The notes below the pieces were generated by a model that was not told where the DNA came from, did no database searches, and saw only the letters and a list, made by a program, of their open reading frames with translations. This document shows positions 18,971 to 28,916 of a stretch of DNA of 64,000 nucleotides, piece by piece (position 1 is the stretch's first letter; each line of letters opens with the position of its first letter). Both the position numbers and the translations under genes were made by a program. The stretch is from Rahnella laticis. GTDB taxonomy: Bacteria > Pseudomonadota > Gammaproteobacteria > Enterobacterales > Enterobacteriaceae. The stretch spans positions 118,328-182,327 of the forward strand of contig NZ_JADOBI010000011.1 of assembly GCF_015644585.1 (NCBI RefSeq), given 5' to 3'.

Positions 18971-20704
18971 TTATTTCGGCCACAAATGTTCGATGATCAG
19001 CTGAACGCTGCGATTTCCCCGAAATTCATTGATATCCAGACGGTATGCCAGCTGTACTTCGCGAATGCTGCTGTCCGGCCAGAACGTCGGATCAATATTA
19101 AACGCGATGCCGTCGAGCAGGGGCCCCCCACCCAGCGGTTCAATCATCAGTTTCAGGTGGCGCTCTTTCAGAAGCTTTTGCTGAAGGATACGGAAAGTGC
19201 CGTCAAACGTCGGTTCCGGGAATGCCTGCCCCCACGGGCCGCCATTGCGCAGCATTTCTGCGGTATCAATCGTCAGCTCATGCCCTGAAAGTTCGCCGTC
19301 CGACCAGACCACACCTTCAAGATGTGACGGATCCAGCCATTCCCCCACCAGTTCAGCGAAACGATCGCGAAACTCGTCGAATTTACCTTCTTCGAGTGAC
19401 AAACCTGCCGCCATCGCGTGACCACCAAACTTCAACATCAGACCGGGGTTGAGCGTATCCAGGCGCTCGAGCGCATCACGCATGTGCAAACCCGCAATTG
19501 AGCGACCAGAACCTTTGAGAATACCGTCGCCCGCTGGCGCGAACGCGATCACTGGCCGGTTAAACCGTTCTTTCAGGCGCGAAGCCAGAATACCCACGAC
19601 GCCCTGATGCCATTCCGGATGGTACATCGCCAGCCCGAACGGTAATGCGTCGGTGCTGCGCTCAAGTTTTTCGCACAGCGCCAGCGCCTCGACCTGCATC
19701 CCCTGCTCTATCTCGCGACGCGTCTGGTTCAGCGCATCCAGATCGCTGGCCAGCGCACGTGCCTGACCGATATCTTCGCTGAGCAATAACGCCACGCCGA
19801 CGGACATATCATCGAGGCGACCGGCAGCATTCAGCCGTGGCCCGAGCGCGAAACCCAGATCACTGGCACAAAGCGTACGGGCTTCACGACCGGCGACTTC
19901 CAGCAGCGCACGGATACCCGCACGGCATTTTCCCGCGCGAATGCGGTTCAGACCCTGATAAACCATGATGCGGTTATTGGCATCGAGCGGCACAACGTCC
20001 GCCACCGTGCCCAGCGCCACCAGATCCAGATGCTCCGCCAGATTCGGCACCGTCAGATTGTTTTGCTCAAACCAGCCGCTTTCGCGCAACGCACTGCGCA
20101 GCGCCAGCATCAGGTAAAACGCGACGCCAACGCCCGCCAGAGATTTCGACGGGAACTCACAACCGTGCAGATTGGGGTTAATGATCGCTTCGGCATCCGG
20201 CAACGTTTCGCCCGGCAGGTGATGGTCGGTAACCAGCACCTGAATGCCTTTGGCGTGGGCAAGCTCCACACCGGCGTGCGATGAAATCCCGTTATCGACG
20301 GTCAGGATCAGCTCCGCACCGCGCGATGCCGCCTGTTCCACCACTTCCGGGCTGAGGCCGTAGCCGTCTTCAAAACGGTTCGGCACCAGATAATCCAGAT
20401 TACCGCAGCCCATACTGCGTAAAGAAAGCAGCGTGAGCGCCGTGCTGGTTGCGCCATCGGCATCAAAATCACCGACGATAATAATGCGCATCCGCTCGCT
20501 CAGGGCTTTTTGCAGCAATTTCACCGCAGTATCGATGCCATCAAGTTGCTGATACGGCAGCAAACCTGCCGCACTGCGCTCCAGCTCTTTGCTCTGCTTA
20601 ACGCCACGGGCCAGATATAACCGGCGCAATAACGGGGAAAGTTCAGCGGGAAGATCCACGCCAGTCGCCACCTCACGGCGGCGAAGTTGAGTCTGCAAGG
20701 TCAC
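18971..20704 (-). CDS. recJ: Single-stranded-DNA-specific exonuclease RecJ
   Basis: 577-aa 5'-3' ssDNA exonuclease of recombination and mismatch repair. The DHH phosphoesterase motifs are visible: VGDFDADGATSTALT (motif I), TVDNGISSH (II), TDHHLPGE (III, the DHH) and ALGTVADVVPLD (IV). DHHA1 and OB-fold regions follow (KFGGHAMAAGLSLEEGKFDEF). It is 6 bases downstream of dsbC in the dsbC-recJ arrangement of E. coli. Confidence 0.97.
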   Translation of the reverse strand: MTLQTQLRRREVATGVDLPAELSPLLRRLYLARGVKQSKELERSAAGLLPYQQLDGIDTAVKLLQKALSERMRIIIVGDFDADGATSTALTLLSLRSMGCGNLDYLVPNRFEDGYGLSPEVVEQAASRGAELILTVDNGISSHAGVELAHAKGIQVLVTDHHLPGETLPDAEAIINPNLHGCEFPSKSLAGVGVAFYLMLALRSALRESGWFEQNNLTVPNLAEHLDLVALGTVADVVPLDANNRIMVYQGLNRIRAGKCRAGIRALLEVAGREARTLCASDLGFALGPRLNAAGRLDDMSVGVALLLSEDIGQARALASDLDALNQTRREIEQGMQVEALALCEKLERSTDALPFGLAMYHPEWHQGVVGILASRLKERFNRPVIAFAPAGDGILKGSGRSIAGLHMRDALERLDTLNPGLMLKFGGHAMAAGLSLEEGKFDEFRDRFAELVGEWLDPSHLEGVVWSDGELSGHELTIDTAEMLRNGGPWGQAFPEPTFDGTFRILQQKLLKERHLKLMIEPLGGGPLLDGIAFNIDPTFWPDSSIREVQLAYRLDINEFRGNRSVQLIIEHLWPK

Positions 20705-20710
20705 GAAAAA

Positions 20711-21433
20711 TCAACCACCGGTTTTATGTGAGGGATCACGCTGGTCAAGCATCGCGGCCATTTCTTTTGGCGGCTGATAACCCGGGATCAAAGTACCGTC
20801 TTCCAGCACGATGGCCGGAGTGCCTGTCACGCCAAACTGCACGCCCAGCTCGAAATGTTTCGCAATATCACTGCTTTTGCATGTCGCCTGCGTAATGTCA
20901 TCGCCACGCATCGCCGCATCAAAACTGGTTTTGCGGTTGCCGGTACACCAGATGGATTGCATATCTTTTTCAGTTTTTGAATTCAGCCCCTGACGCGGGA
21001 ACGCCAGATAACGCACGGTAATGCCGAGGTCGTTATAGTCCTGCATTTGCTGATGCAGCTTATGGCAATAGCCGCAGGTGATGTCCGTAAAGACGGTGAT
21101 CACGTGCTTCTCGTTTTTGGCCTTGTAGATAATCATCTCGTTTTGCAGCGCATCGAGCTTTTTCACCAGCGCTTTATTGGTCACATTGACCGGCTGGCTG
21201 CCGCTGACGTCGTACATCGGGCCCTGCAAAACGTGTTTACCATCATTAGTGATGTAAATGACGCCGCTGTCGGTGGAAACCGCGCTCAGGCCGGCGACCG
21301 GCGTCGTCTGAATTTCGGCATTGTTCATTCCCAGCTTGTTCAGCGTGGCTTTGATTGCAGCATCGTCAGCCTGCGCCGCGGAGCTTATACACGCAGCCAG
21401 AAGGGTCAGCAGCATTAAACCTTTTTTCATCAT
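20711..21433 (-). CDS. dsbC: Periplasmic disulfide isomerase DsbC
   Basis: 240-aa thiol:disulfide interchange protein. The start is set at MMKKGLMLLTLLAACISS because AAGGA lies 5 nt before it; a 7-codon upstream extension lacks a ribosome site. A signal peptide ends at about AAQA|DD. The N-terminal dimerisation domain precedes a thioredoxin domain with the CGYC active site (TDITCGYCHKLHQQM) and cis-Pro loop GVTGTPAIVL. A second Cys pair (IWCTGN, QATCKS) matches the structural disulfide of E. coli DsbC. It lies between xerD and recJ, as in E. coli. Confidence 0.96.
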   Translation of the reverse strand: MMKKGLMLLTLLAACISSAAQADDAAIKATLNKLGMNNAEIQTTPVAGLSAVSTDSGVIYITNDGKHVLQGPMYDVSGSQPVNVTNKALVKKLDALQNEMIIYKAKNEKHVITVFTDITCGYCHKLHQQMQDYNDLGITVRYLAFPRQGLNSKTEKDMQSIWCTGNRKTSFDAAMRGDDITQATCKSSDIAKHFELGVQFGVTGTPAIVLEDGTLIPGYQPPKEMAAMLDQRDPSHKTGG

Positions 21434-21455
21434 TTCGTCCTTTTTCCCTGGCACG

Positions 21456-22415
21456 TCACGCGCGGGGATGATGTTGTTGATGTAGCAGTTTGAGTCGTTC
21501 AGTCGCTACATGGGTATAAATTTGAGTTGTTGATAAGTCACTGTGGCCTAACAACATTTGCACAACGCGGAGATCTGCACCGTGGTTTAACAAGTGGGTG
21601 GCAAATGCGTGGCGCAACACGTGGGGGGATAACCGCTCCGCATCAATACCGGCAAGGATCGCATAGTGTTTGATGCGATGCCAGAATGTCTGCCGCGTCA
21701 TTTTCTGCGCCCGGTTGCTGGGGAACACAATATCCAGAGACTGGCCGTTCAGCAGCCACGGCCTTCCGTGCTCGAAATAATTCTCAAGCCAGTACACCGC
21801 TTCTTCGCCCATCGGCACCAGCCGTTCTTTATTACCTTTACCGATAACCCGCACCACACCCTGCCGCAGGCTGATATCGCTGAGCGTCAGCCCGACCAGT
21901 TCGGAGACACGCAAACCGGTGGCGTAGAGCAATTCGAGCATGGCTTTATCACGCAGCTCAAGCGGGACATCCACCACCGGCGAGGCCAGCAGCGCATCAA
22001 CCTGCGCTTCACTCAGATCTTTGGGTAAACGCTGCGGAAGTTTCGGCGAGGACAACAGCGCCGTCGGGTCATCCTGCCGCACCGATTCGCGGTTCATGTA
22101 CTGAAACAGGCGACGCATCGCACTGAGCAAACGTGCGGAGCTGGTCGCTTTATAGCCGCCTTCAATGCGCTCAGACAGAAAAGATTGTAAATCTTCGGCG
22201 CTGACGTGCAGCAAATCTGTTTCGTTGTGATGCAGCCAGCCCAGCAATGATTTCAGGTCCTGACGATAAGACGAGAGCGTGTTTTCTGCGAGATTGCGCT
22301 CAATCCAGAGCATATCGAGAAACTGTTCCGTCAGGCCCTGATCGGCCTGATTGACGGCTTGCGCAGCCTGTTCAGGCGTTATCTCCTGATGGCCTGCATT
22401 ATCTTGTTTTGGCAT
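21456..22415 (-). CDS. xerD: Site-specific tyrosine recombinase XerD
   Basis: 319-aa recombinase acting with XerC at dif to resolve chromosome dimers. [12 protein letters not shown] at 22415 follows AAGGAG by 5 nt, so this start is used and a 17-codon upstream extension is rejected. The SAM-like N-terminal core-binding domain ([27 protein letters not shown]) is followed by a catalytic domain. Catalytic residues are Arg in [12 protein letters not shown], Lys in [11 protein letters not shown], His-Arg in [10 protein letters not shown], His in [10 protein letters not shown] and Tyr in TQIYTHV. It is divergent from fldB and followed closely by dsbC. Confidence 0.97.
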   Translation of the reverse strand: MPKQDNAGHQEITPEQAAQAVNQADQGLTEQFLDMLWIERNLAENTLSSYRQDLKSLLGWLHHNETDLLHVSAEDLQSFLSERIEGGYKATSSARLLSAMRRLFQYMNRESVRQDDPTALLSSPKLPQRLPKDLSEAQVDALLASPVVDVPLELRDKAMLELLYATGLRVSELVGLTLSDISLRQGVVRVIGKGNKERLVPMGEEAVYWLENYFEHGRPWLLNGQSLDIVFPSNRAQKMTRQTFWHRIKHYAILAGIDAERLSPHVLRHAFATHLLNHGADLRVVQMLLGHSDLSTTQIYTHVATERLKLLHQQHHPRA

Positions 22416-22525
22416 CCCGACTCCTTTTGCTTGCGTGCAGACTACACCCGCCATTATGCCTTTCATTCGCCCAAATCTGCTACACTGCTTGCCATTCGTA
22501 TTCTGATGACGTTATGGCAGCAAGC

Positions 22526-23044
22526 ATGAAAATTGGACTTTTCTACGGTTCCAGCACCTGTTACACCGAAATGGCCGCGGAGAAAATTCGCGATATTTTG
22601 GGCGAAGAGCTGGTTGATTTGCACAACATTAAAGATGTTGATCCCGATAAGATGGAAGACTACAGCATCCTGATCCTCGGCATCCCGACATGGGATTTCG
22701 GCGAAATTCAGGAAGACTGGGAAGCCGTCTGGAATGAGCTGCCTACACTAAAATTGCGCGGTAAAATTGTCGCCATGTACGGCATGGGCGATCAGCTCGG
22801 TTACAGCGAGTGGTTTCTCGACGCGCTCGGCATGCTTTACCATCAGTTGCTCCCGATGGGCGTTCGCTTCATCGGATTCTGGCCAACGGAAGGTTTCGAA
22901 TTCACCAGCCCGAAACCGCTCAGCGCCGACGGTAAACATTTTGTCGGCCTCGCGCTCGACGACGTAAACCAGTTTGATCTCACCGACGAGCGCCTGCAAC
23001 AGTGGTGCGAGCAGATCCTGCTGGAAATGGACGCCCTGCTGTAG
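22526..23044 (+). CDS. fldB: Flavodoxin 2
   Basis: 172-aa FMN-binding electron carrier, nearly the same length as E. coli FldB (173). The phosphate-binding loop is [19 protein letters not shown]; flavin-stacking segments are [16 protein letters not shown] and [18 protein letters not shown]. The ATG at 22526 gives the family N-terminus. An upstream in-frame ATG at 22514 (adding MAAS) is possible; neither has a strong ribosome site. It is divergent from xerD. Confidence 0.95.
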   Translation: MKIGLFYGSSTCYTEMAAEKIRDILGEELVDLHNIKDVDPDKMEDYSILILGIPTWDFGEIQEDWEAVWNELPTLKLRGKIVAMYGMGDQLGYSEWFLDALGMLYHQLLPMGVRFIGFWPTEGFEFTSPKPLSADGKHFVGLALDDVNQFDLTDERLQQWCEQILLEMDALL

Positions 23045-23071
23045 CCGTTCGCCAACGAACCAGTCATGACC

Positions 23072-23524
23072 TCAGCCCGGTTCAGCCGGGCTACGGGGAT
23101 CTCCGCTCAGCAAGATCTGGCGCAAGTGCCGCCATTCATCCGGCCCCATACTGTCAGACGCCAGCCATAGCCGCTGTCTTGAGCTGCGCATCGCCTGCGC
23201 CAGCCCGCCTTTACGTTTTTCACGACGCAATGTCAGCAGCACCCCGCTGCTTATCATCCAGACCGGCTGCTTAATTTGCCATTCATGGCCACGCCATAGC
23301 AGGCGGTTATCCTCAAGCAGGACAATTTCGCCGGTGCGGGCCGTAATACGGCGCTGGCTACGGATGCATTCAAACAGCACCAGCAAAAGTAATGTCATCC
23401 ATACCGGCCAGTAGCCGGCAGGCCAGGGTGCCAGCAAAATCAGTAACATCACACCACCGTAAGACCCCAGTGAAATGAGCTGACTGCGCCAGGACACCCT
23501 GAGATCACATCGCCACAGGGCCAC
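23072..23524 (-). CDS. ygfX: YgfX (CptA) inner-membrane protein
   Basis: 150-aa protein partnered with SdhE. Two adjacent N-terminal membrane helices (about 15-50: [37 protein letters not shown]) are followed by a soluble C-terminal region with [14 protein letters not shown] and [22 protein letters not shown]. coli homologue CptA was described as the toxin of a proposed pair with CptB/SdhE, although flavinylation-related function is also reported. It overlaps the 3' end of sdhE by 20 bases. Confidence 0.93.
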   Translation of the reverse strand: MALWRCDLRVSWRSQLISLGSYGGVMLLILLAPWPAGYWPVWMTLLLLVLFECIRSQRRITARTGEIVLLEDNRLLWRGHEWQIKQPVWMISSGVLLTLRREKRKGGLAQAMRSSRQRLWLASDSMGPDEWRHLRQILLSGDPRSPAEPG

Positions 23525-23789
23525 GGGCTTTGTTTCGAGTCTGAATGAGGGCCACCATGCGCTGCAATTCTGTGTCTTGCGGCTCGCCGTGATTCATCAG
23601 CCAGTTGAACAAATCCGGATCGTCACAAGTCAGCAGACGGGCAAACAGTTCTTTGTCGGCATCGGGCAGCGAATCATATTCATGTTCAAAAAACGGCATG
23701 ATGGAGATATCCAGCTCGCGCATACCGCGACGACAGGCCCAGTGAATACGGGAACGATTATTGATATCCAGTTGGTTTTTGCTTTCCAT
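23505..23789 (-). CDS. sdhE: FAD assembly factor SdhE
   Basis: 94-aa soluble protein promoting covalent FAD attachment to succinate dehydrogenase and fumarate reductase flavoproteins. The defining RGxxE motif is RGMRE at 21-25, followed by [37 protein letters not shown]. It is the first gene of the sdhE-ygfX operon and is divergent from ygfZ, as in E. coli. Confidence 0.97.
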   Translation of the reverse strand: MESKNQLDINNRSRIHWACRRGMRELDISIMPFFEHEYDSLPDADKELFARLLTCDDPDLFNWLMNHGEPQDTELQRMVALIQTRNKARGPVAM

Positions 23790-24050
23790 AATGAGACTCT
23801 TTTTTTGGGATACAGAATGAGAATTCTTTTATATAGAAAGCGATTCTATCAGCCGTCAGCCGTCATAAGTAACTTTTCAGTGCCCTGTTTTGTCAATCTA
23901 CGTGATGTGCCGTAAAACCTGCTGCAAACCTGTCACTGGCTTTACATTCTCTGGAAGGCATCCCGTAAAAGGCACCAATAACTGTTTTCAAAGGCGGTGG
24001 GCTCTTTTACCATGAGCCATCAGTCACATTTCATTGACCGGGATAAGAAA

Positions 24051-25043
24051 ATGGCTAACGCATTCCCCTTTCCACCGCAAAAACCTTCAGCGTCTTCGCA
24101 TTTGCCGCTGACCCTGATTTCACTGGAAGACTGGGCTTTGGTGACCATGACCGGCGCCGATACGGTGAAATACCTGCAAGGTCAGGTGACGGCAGATATC
24201 GATGCCCTGCCGGTCGATCACCACATTCTTTGCGCCCACTGTGACGCCAAAGGGAAAATGTGGAGCAACCTGCGTCTGTTCACACGTGGCGATGGCATGG
24301 CCTATATCGAGCGCCGCAATCTGCGCGACACGCAGCTGAATGAAATAAAGAAATACGCCGTGTTTTCGAAAATTACGTTTACCGCCGATGATGACGTGGT
24401 GCTGCTCGGTGTGGCCGGTTTTCAGGCCAGCGCTGCGCTGACGGGGTTATTCTCGACGCTGCCAACAGCAGAACAGCCGGTCGTACAGCAGGATGAAACG
24501 ACTCTGTTGCATTTCTCCCTGCCCGCTGAACGTTTTCTGATTGTCACCAGCCCGGAAAAAGCCCGTCAGGTAGTGGAAGAACTGGGGGAGCAGGCGCAGC
24601 GCAACGACAGCCAGCAGTGGCTGGCGCTGGATATTGAAGCCGGTTTCCCGGTTATTGATACCGCCAATACTGCGCAGTTTATCCCGCAAGCCACCAATAT
24701 TCAGGCGCTGGACGGGATCAGTTTCACCAAAGGTTGCTACGCCGGTCAGGAGATGGTCGCACGGGCAAAATACCGTGGCGCGAACAAGCGCGCGCTGTAC
24801 TGGTTATCCGGTAAAGCCTCAAAAGTACCGGCTCCGGCTGACGATCTCGAACTGCAACTTGGTGAAAACTGGCGTCGAACCGGCACCGTGCTGGCGGCAG
24901 TTCAGCTCAGTGATGGCACCGTCTGGGTTCAGGCCGTTCTTAACAACGACCTGGAAGCCGACGCCAGCCTGCGCGTTCGCGATGATACAACCAGCCATTT
25001 AAGTATCCAGCCGCTGCCGTATTCGCTGGAAGAGACGAAGTAA
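24051..25043 (+). CDS. ygfZ: tRNA-modifying/Fe-S cluster protein YgfZ (GcvT-like)
   Basis: 330-aa folate-binding protein that supports Fe-S enzymes such as MiaB. The signature KGCYxGQE motif is visible as [27 protein letters not shown]; the GcvT-like fold is marked by [12 protein letters not shown] and [37 protein letters not shown] at 24051 matches the E. coli N-terminus, so an 18-codon in-frame extension from 23997 is rejected. It is divergent from sdhE across about 260 bp. Confidence 0.95.
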   Translation: MANAFPFPPQKPSASSHLPLTLISLEDWALVTMTGADTVKYLQGQVTADIDALPVDHHILCAHCDAKGKMWSNLRLFTRGDGMAYIERRNLRDTQLNEIKKYAVFSKITFTADDDVVLLGVAGFQASAALTGLFSTLPTAEQPVVQQDETTLLHFSLPAERFLIVTSPEKARQVVEELGEQAQRNDSQQWLALDIEAGFPVIDTANTAQFIPQATNIQALDGISFTKGCYAGQEMVARAKYRGANKRALYWLSGKASKVPAPADDLELQLGENWRRTGTVLAAVQLSDGTVWVQAVLNNDLEADASLRVRDDTTSHLSIQPLPYSLEETK

Positions 25044-25118
25044 TCCGAAAGCTCGCTGCCGCCCTCTTCATGACCGAACGGTTAAAAGAAGGCGGCAATT
25101 CTCAACGTGATATCCGGC

Positions 25119-25649
25119 TTACGCGTGGTGATGTTTGCCTTTCTGATTAAGCAAATCGAGATACGCCTGATCCACCAGTTCCTGCCGGTCGATCCCCAGC
25201 CGTTCAAGCAAATCCTCAGCAATCGCAATGCCCTGCTCCGGTGTTTCGCTATCTTCGAGCACCACTTCAAACTCCAGATAATCGCCCAACCCTTTTACGC
25301 GGTCGAGATGCAGACGGGTTTGGCCGAGCATGAAAAGCGTTCGCTGTTTGATAACCCTGCCAGCCGCACCGTAGGCCAGTGTGAGCGTTTCGCGCAGACT
25401 GTCAGGGTCGTGAGTTTCAGAAAGCATATAGAAGCTGGTTTTCGGCCCTGCCTGATCCGGTCGCTGATAGAAAATCAGTTCGCCACGATCCACCGCCAGC
25501 GTGCGCAGTTTCAGGCGTCCGTGCGGGCAGATAAAAAAGGTATCATCCTGCTCAATAATGTCCGGCAGTCCGTCGGATATCAGCGCAATCTTTTCGTACA
25601 GTGCGGAAAAATCATCAACCTTCGCTTTAATCTCAATATTTCTGGCCAT
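25119..25649 (-). CDS. CYTH-domain protein (class IV adenylate cyclase/CyaB-like)
   Basis: 176-aa protein with the CYTH signature ExExK near the N-terminus (NIEIKAKV), followed by DTFFICPHGRLKLRTL, LIFYQRPDQAGPKTSFYML, RTLFMLGQTRLHLDRVKGLGDYLEFEVVL and a C-terminal helix region. Class IV adenylate cyclases of Yersinia and Aeromonas belong to this family, but related members hydrolyse thiamine triphosphate or polyphosphate, so activity cannot be fixed from sequence. It is convergent with ygfZ. A TGCCGCC/GGCGGCA inverted repeat at 25057-25097 may help separate the two transcripts. Confidence 0.82.
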   Translation of the reverse strand: MARNIEIKAKVDDFSALYEKIALISDGLPDIIEQDDTFFICPHGRLKLRTLAVDRGELIFYQRPDQAGPKTSFYMLSETHDPDSLRETLTLAYGAAGRVIKQRTLFMLGQTRLHLDRVKGLGDYLEFEVVLEDSETPEQGIAIAEDLLERLGIDRQELVDQAYLDLLNQKGKHHHA

Positions 25650-25831
25650 CGCTTACTCCCTTAAAAGTTGACTCTTTTTTACGTGTCTTTGATGAACATC
25701 CGTTGACCATACCGTGACAGAATGCTCTGCGGCAAGGAGGTTTGATCTCGCTTACTAAATACGCAATCAGAGGCTGCAAAATCAGATCAGGATGCTAATC
25801 TCAGGGGAGTTTTTGGAAAACTGAGGGAACG

Positions 25832-26779
25832 ATGATGACCAAAATTTTTACGCTGACTCTGGCACCTTCACTCGACAGTGCCACACTGACACCCAAGATT
25901 TATCCCGAAGGGAAACTGCGTTGTACCGCGCCGGTCTTTGAGCCGGGCGGAGGCGGCATTAACGTTGCCCGCGCCATTGTCCACCTCGGCGGGCAGGCGA
26001 CGGCGCTGTTCCCGATTGGCGGCCCGACCGGGGAGCATCTGAAGCAGTTACTTCTTGATGAAGGGATCGCCACCGAAACAGTTGAAACCCAGGACTGGAC
26101 GCGGCAAAACCTGCATGTTCATACCGAAAATACCGGTGAGCAATACCGGTTTGTCATGCCCGGTGCGCGGCTGACGGAATCTGAATTCGCCAGCCTGAGT
26201 GAAAAAATTGAAAATATTCCTGCCGGTTCAATTCTGGTGATCAGCGGTAGCTTGCCACCCGGTACGCACATTAACGCGCTCACCGATCTTATCCGCAAAG
26301 CGCAGGACGCCGGTTTGCGCTGCATTCTCGACAGTTCCGGTGATGCACTGGCTGCGGGCCTGAAACTGGGCGGTCTGGCGCTGGTGAAACCAAACCAGAA
26401 TGAGCTTTCTGCGCTGGTCGGGCGGCCTCTGGAAAATCCGGGCGACGTGCTGACCGCGGCGCAGAAAATTATCCGCGAAGGCGGAGCCGAGCGCGTCGTG
26501 GTTTCACTCGGGCCGCAGGGTGCACTGGCCGTTGATGCGCAAGGTGCATTCCAGGTGGTTCCGCCGCCGGTGAAAAAAATGAGTACCGTCGGTGCGGGTG
26601 ACAGCATGGTGGGCGCGATGACGCTCAAACTCGCCGCCGGTGCTGATCTGCACGACATCGTGCGCTTCGGTGTTGCTGCGGGCAGCGCAGCGACGCTGAA
26701 CATCGGCACGCGGTTGTGTTCGGATAAAGATACCCAGCAGATTTATCAGTATTTATGCCAGCAAACATTGGCACATTAA
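25832..26779 (+). CDS. pfkB: 6-phosphofructokinase II
   Basis: 315-aa PfkB/ribokinase-family kinase phosphorylating fructose 6-phosphate (possibly also tagatose 6-phosphate). Nearly every block matches E. coli PfkB: LTLAPSLDSATLTPKIYPEGKLRC, FEPGGGGINVARAIVHLGG, QYRFVMPGARL, VKPNQNELSALVGR, and the C-terminal signature STVGAGDSMVGAMTLKLA with catalytic Asp. GAGGG precedes the ATG pair at 25832/25835; either could be used. It is monocistronic. An inverted repeat TCCGCGA/TCGCGGA (26794-26819) lies after the stop. Confidence 0.96.
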   Translation: MMTKIFTLTLAPSLDSATLTPKIYPEGKLRCTAPVFEPGGGGINVARAIVHLGGQATALFPIGGPTGEHLKQLLLDEGIATETVETQDWTRQNLHVHTENTGEQYRFVMPGARLTESEFASLSEKIENIPAGSILVISGSLPPGTHINALTDLIRKAQDAGLRCILDSSGDALAAGLKLGGLALVKPNQNELSALVGRPLENPGDVLTAAQKIIREGGAERVVVSLGPQGALAVDAQGAFQVVPPPVKKMSTVGAGDSMVGAMTLKLAAGADLHDIVRFGVAAGSAATLNIGTRLCSDKDTQQIYQYLCQQTLAH

Positions 26780-26938
26780 TGCCCTGAATACGTTCCGCGA
26801 GGTCTCCCGGCGTCGCGGAGCGTAAATTCTTTGTCACACCTTCACGTATTTCCTTTCATTAGCAGATAAACTCGCAGCATCGGGTGTTGCATGCACCTTT
26901 CACATCACGCCAGAAAAGGCCGGAGGCCAGAGTCCAGA

Positions 26939-27379
26939 ATGATATGGATTATGCTTGCTGCAATTGTTGTGGTTTTTATTGTGGGTTATTGGTTTATGAC
27001 GGCAGACACCCGTAAAGCGAACGCTTCTCTCGCCAGTCTGTTGAAAATTAAGCCGGTTTACATTGATTCAATGCTGCTGGAAATGGGCAAAAGACAGAGC
27101 CAGATGTTTATCCGCTCCATCAGCGGTGGCTATGCTGAAGAGATCCGCAAAGCGGCCTACGTTGTTTTTATTTATCAGACATTTATCAAAGATGCTTCGC
27201 CGGAAAATATTGTCCGCTGGCGGAACATTCTGGTGCGCGCGCACCTGCCGCCGCAGCTCAGCAGTGAGCACGCCGAACTGGCGCTGTTCTACTTTGCTGA
27301 ACTGGACATCGAGCCTTTTGAACTGGCGCAGTTTCGTCGCGATTACAACGAAACCTACAATCAGATCCATCTGGTCTGA
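26939..27379 (+). CDS. DUF1198 family membrane-anchored protein (YicN-like)
   Basis: 146-aa protein with one N-terminal membrane helix (MIWIMLAAIVVVFIVGYWFMT) and a soluble helical rest. The pattern MIWIMLA...DSMLLEMGKRQS...RWRNIL...RAHLPP resembles E. coli YicN of DUF1198. The start at 26939 is preferred because it begins the family-conserved helix; a 16-codon upstream extension is charged and not conserved in pattern. Function unknown. Confidence 0.75.
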   Translation: MIWIMLAAIVVVFIVGYWFMTADTRKANASLASLLKIKPVYIDSMLLEMGKRQSQMFIRSISGGYAEEIRKAAYVVFIYQTFIKDASPENIVRWRNILVRAHLPPQLSSEHAELALFYFAELDIEPFELAQFRRDYNETYNQIHLV

Positions 27380-27399
27380 TGTTCAGAAGTGTTTCACCC

Positions 27400-27425
27400 A
27401 TGGCCCTGGCGGGGCCATTTTTTTT
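27400..27425 (+). terminator. Intrinsic terminator after the DUF1198 gene
   Basis: ATGGCCC-TGGC-GGGGCCAT stem followed by a run of eight T, 20 nt after the stop. Confidence 0.93.
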
Positions 27426-27504
27426 GCCTTAACGATGAAAGAGCAATCTCAGTCAGGAAAGCCCGCGGCAACCCGTGCAAAGTAAGTGCCTTGAAGGAGC
27501 GGAA

Positions 27505-28392
27505 ATGAATCACGAGAAAACTCATCTTTATCAGCGGCGTTTTCAGCAGGTGTTTGCTTATATAGAGGCGCATCTGGACAGCCCGATGACGGTTGAACAG
27601 TTAAGTGAAGTGGCCTGCTTTTCGCAGTTTCACTTTCACCGCCAGTTCAGCCAGTTTTGCGGCGTCAGCGTCAGCCGTTATATCACGCTGATGCGGCTGA
27701 AAAGAGCCTCTTTCCGGCTGGTGCAAAACCCGCAGGAGAAGATCATTGAGATTGCGTTTGATGCCGGATTTGAAAATCCGGAGTCGTTTTCCCGCGCCTT
27801 CAGGAACACTTTCGGCCTGACGCCCAGCGAGTTCCGCAAAGCTCCCGTCTGGGTTGACTGGCATGTGCATTTTCAATTTCCCGGCAGGGAAAATCAGCAG
27901 AGGCTGGAAAATATGGATGTGAAAATTATTGAGGTTGCGCCAGTGAGCATTGCGGTGCTGGAGCATCGCGGTGATCCGATGACGGTGAACAATACCGTCG
28001 CGAAATTCATTGAATGGCGAAAAGCGTCGGGGCTGTCAGATTACACCGTGCGCGGGACATACGGTATTCCCTACAACGATCCGCTGGTGACGCCGGGTGA
28101 AGATTTTCGCTTTGACGTTTGCGGGGAGTTAAACCCAGAATCGGGCGGGCGTGTGCCCGAAAATCCACAAGGCGTGGTGGCGAAAAGCCTGCCGGGCGGG
28201 CGTTGCGCCGTGATCCGGCACGTCGGGGCATATGACCGCATCAGCGACAGCGTGTATTACCTTTACCGGGAATGGTTGCCGCAAAGCGGAGAGGAATTAC
28301 GGGATTTTCCGGTGTATTTCCGCTATCTGCATCTTGATCAGGAATTACCGGAACATGCGCAGCAAACCGATATTTTGCTGCCGTTGAAATAA
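27505..28392 (+). CDS. AraC-family regulator with GyrI-like effector domain
   Basis: 295-aa regulator. Two helix-turn-helix motifs lie at the N-terminus (about 8-110: MTVEQLSEVACFSQFHFHRQFSQFCG and IIEIAFDAGFENPESFSRAFRNTFGLTPSEFRK). A GyrI-like/SOUL small-molecule-binding domain follows (about 135-295: VKIIEVAPVSIAVLEHRGDP...YGIPYNDP...GGRCAVIRHVGAYDRI). This is the Rob/BmrR-type arrangement for multidrug or toxic-compound sensing. AAGGAG lies 5 nt before the ATG at 27505; an upstream in-frame start is not preferred. Targets are unknown, as no obvious pump is directly adjacent. Confidence 0.88.
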   Translation: MNHEKTHLYQRRFQQVFAYIEAHLDSPMTVEQLSEVACFSQFHFHRQFSQFCGVSVSRYITLMRLKRASFRLVQNPQEKIIEIAFDAGFENPESFSRAFRNTFGLTPSEFRKAPVWVDWHVHFQFPGRENQQRLENMDVKIIEVAPVSIAVLEHRGDPMTVNNTVAKFIEWRKASGLSDYTVRGTYGIPYNDPLVTPGEDFRFDVCGELNPESGGRVPENPQGVVAKSLPGGRCAVIRHVGAYDRISDSVYYLYREWLPQSGEELRDFPVYFRYLHLDQELPEHAQQTDILLPLK

Positions 28393-28454
28393 GGAAAGGA
28401 ACATCAGGCAGCGCTGCCCCGGCTGATACTGAACGGCAGCGCTGTTTTCCCGGA

Positions 28455-28790
28455 TTATCTGAACACGTTATCCAGATAACTGGCCAGGATCTGCCGCGAG
28501 CTGAAACCGTGGCAGATGCCGTAATACGTTTCGTTGTCGCTCGAGACATCCAGAGGGAAGTTTTTATACGCATCACTGCTGCGAAACGACGCCGTCGGTT
28601 CGGCAAAACGTTCGCTGCGCTCTTTCAGCGCCGGGTGTATTACCAGGGCAGTCCGGCCAAACCGCGCTTCCCGGTTTACATACACATAGTGTTCGCCACG
28701 GCGATAACCGTAAGCTTTATCATCAATATAATCGCGTTCAAATCCGGATGTTTCTAAAACGCGTGCCACTTCATCTGGCCGTAAATACAT
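28455..28790 (-). CDS. ygaC: DUF2002 family protein YgaC
   Basis: 111-aa cytosolic protein. [59 protein letters not shown] matches E. coli YgaC closely. The ATG at 28790 follows GAGGAG by 5 nt; a 9-codon extension is rejected. In E. coli ygaC is Fur-regulated and lies next to ygaM and nrdHIEF, as here in the wider order. Function unknown. Confidence 0.88.
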   Translation of the reverse strand: MYLRPDEVARVLETSGFERDYIDDKAYGYRRGEHYVYVNREARFGRTALVIHPALKERSERFAEPTASFRSSDAYKNFPLDVSSDNETYYGICHGFSSRQILASYLDNVFR

Positions 28791-28916
28791 GGTTGCTCCT
28801 CGCTTCTTTAACCGCAAGGCGACCTTACCGCAATAACTCTGCCAAACAATGCCTAAATCCTGAGTTTTGGCGTATTTAGGATTTATCTAAACCTCAAAAC
28901 CCTGCTCTGTAAAAGG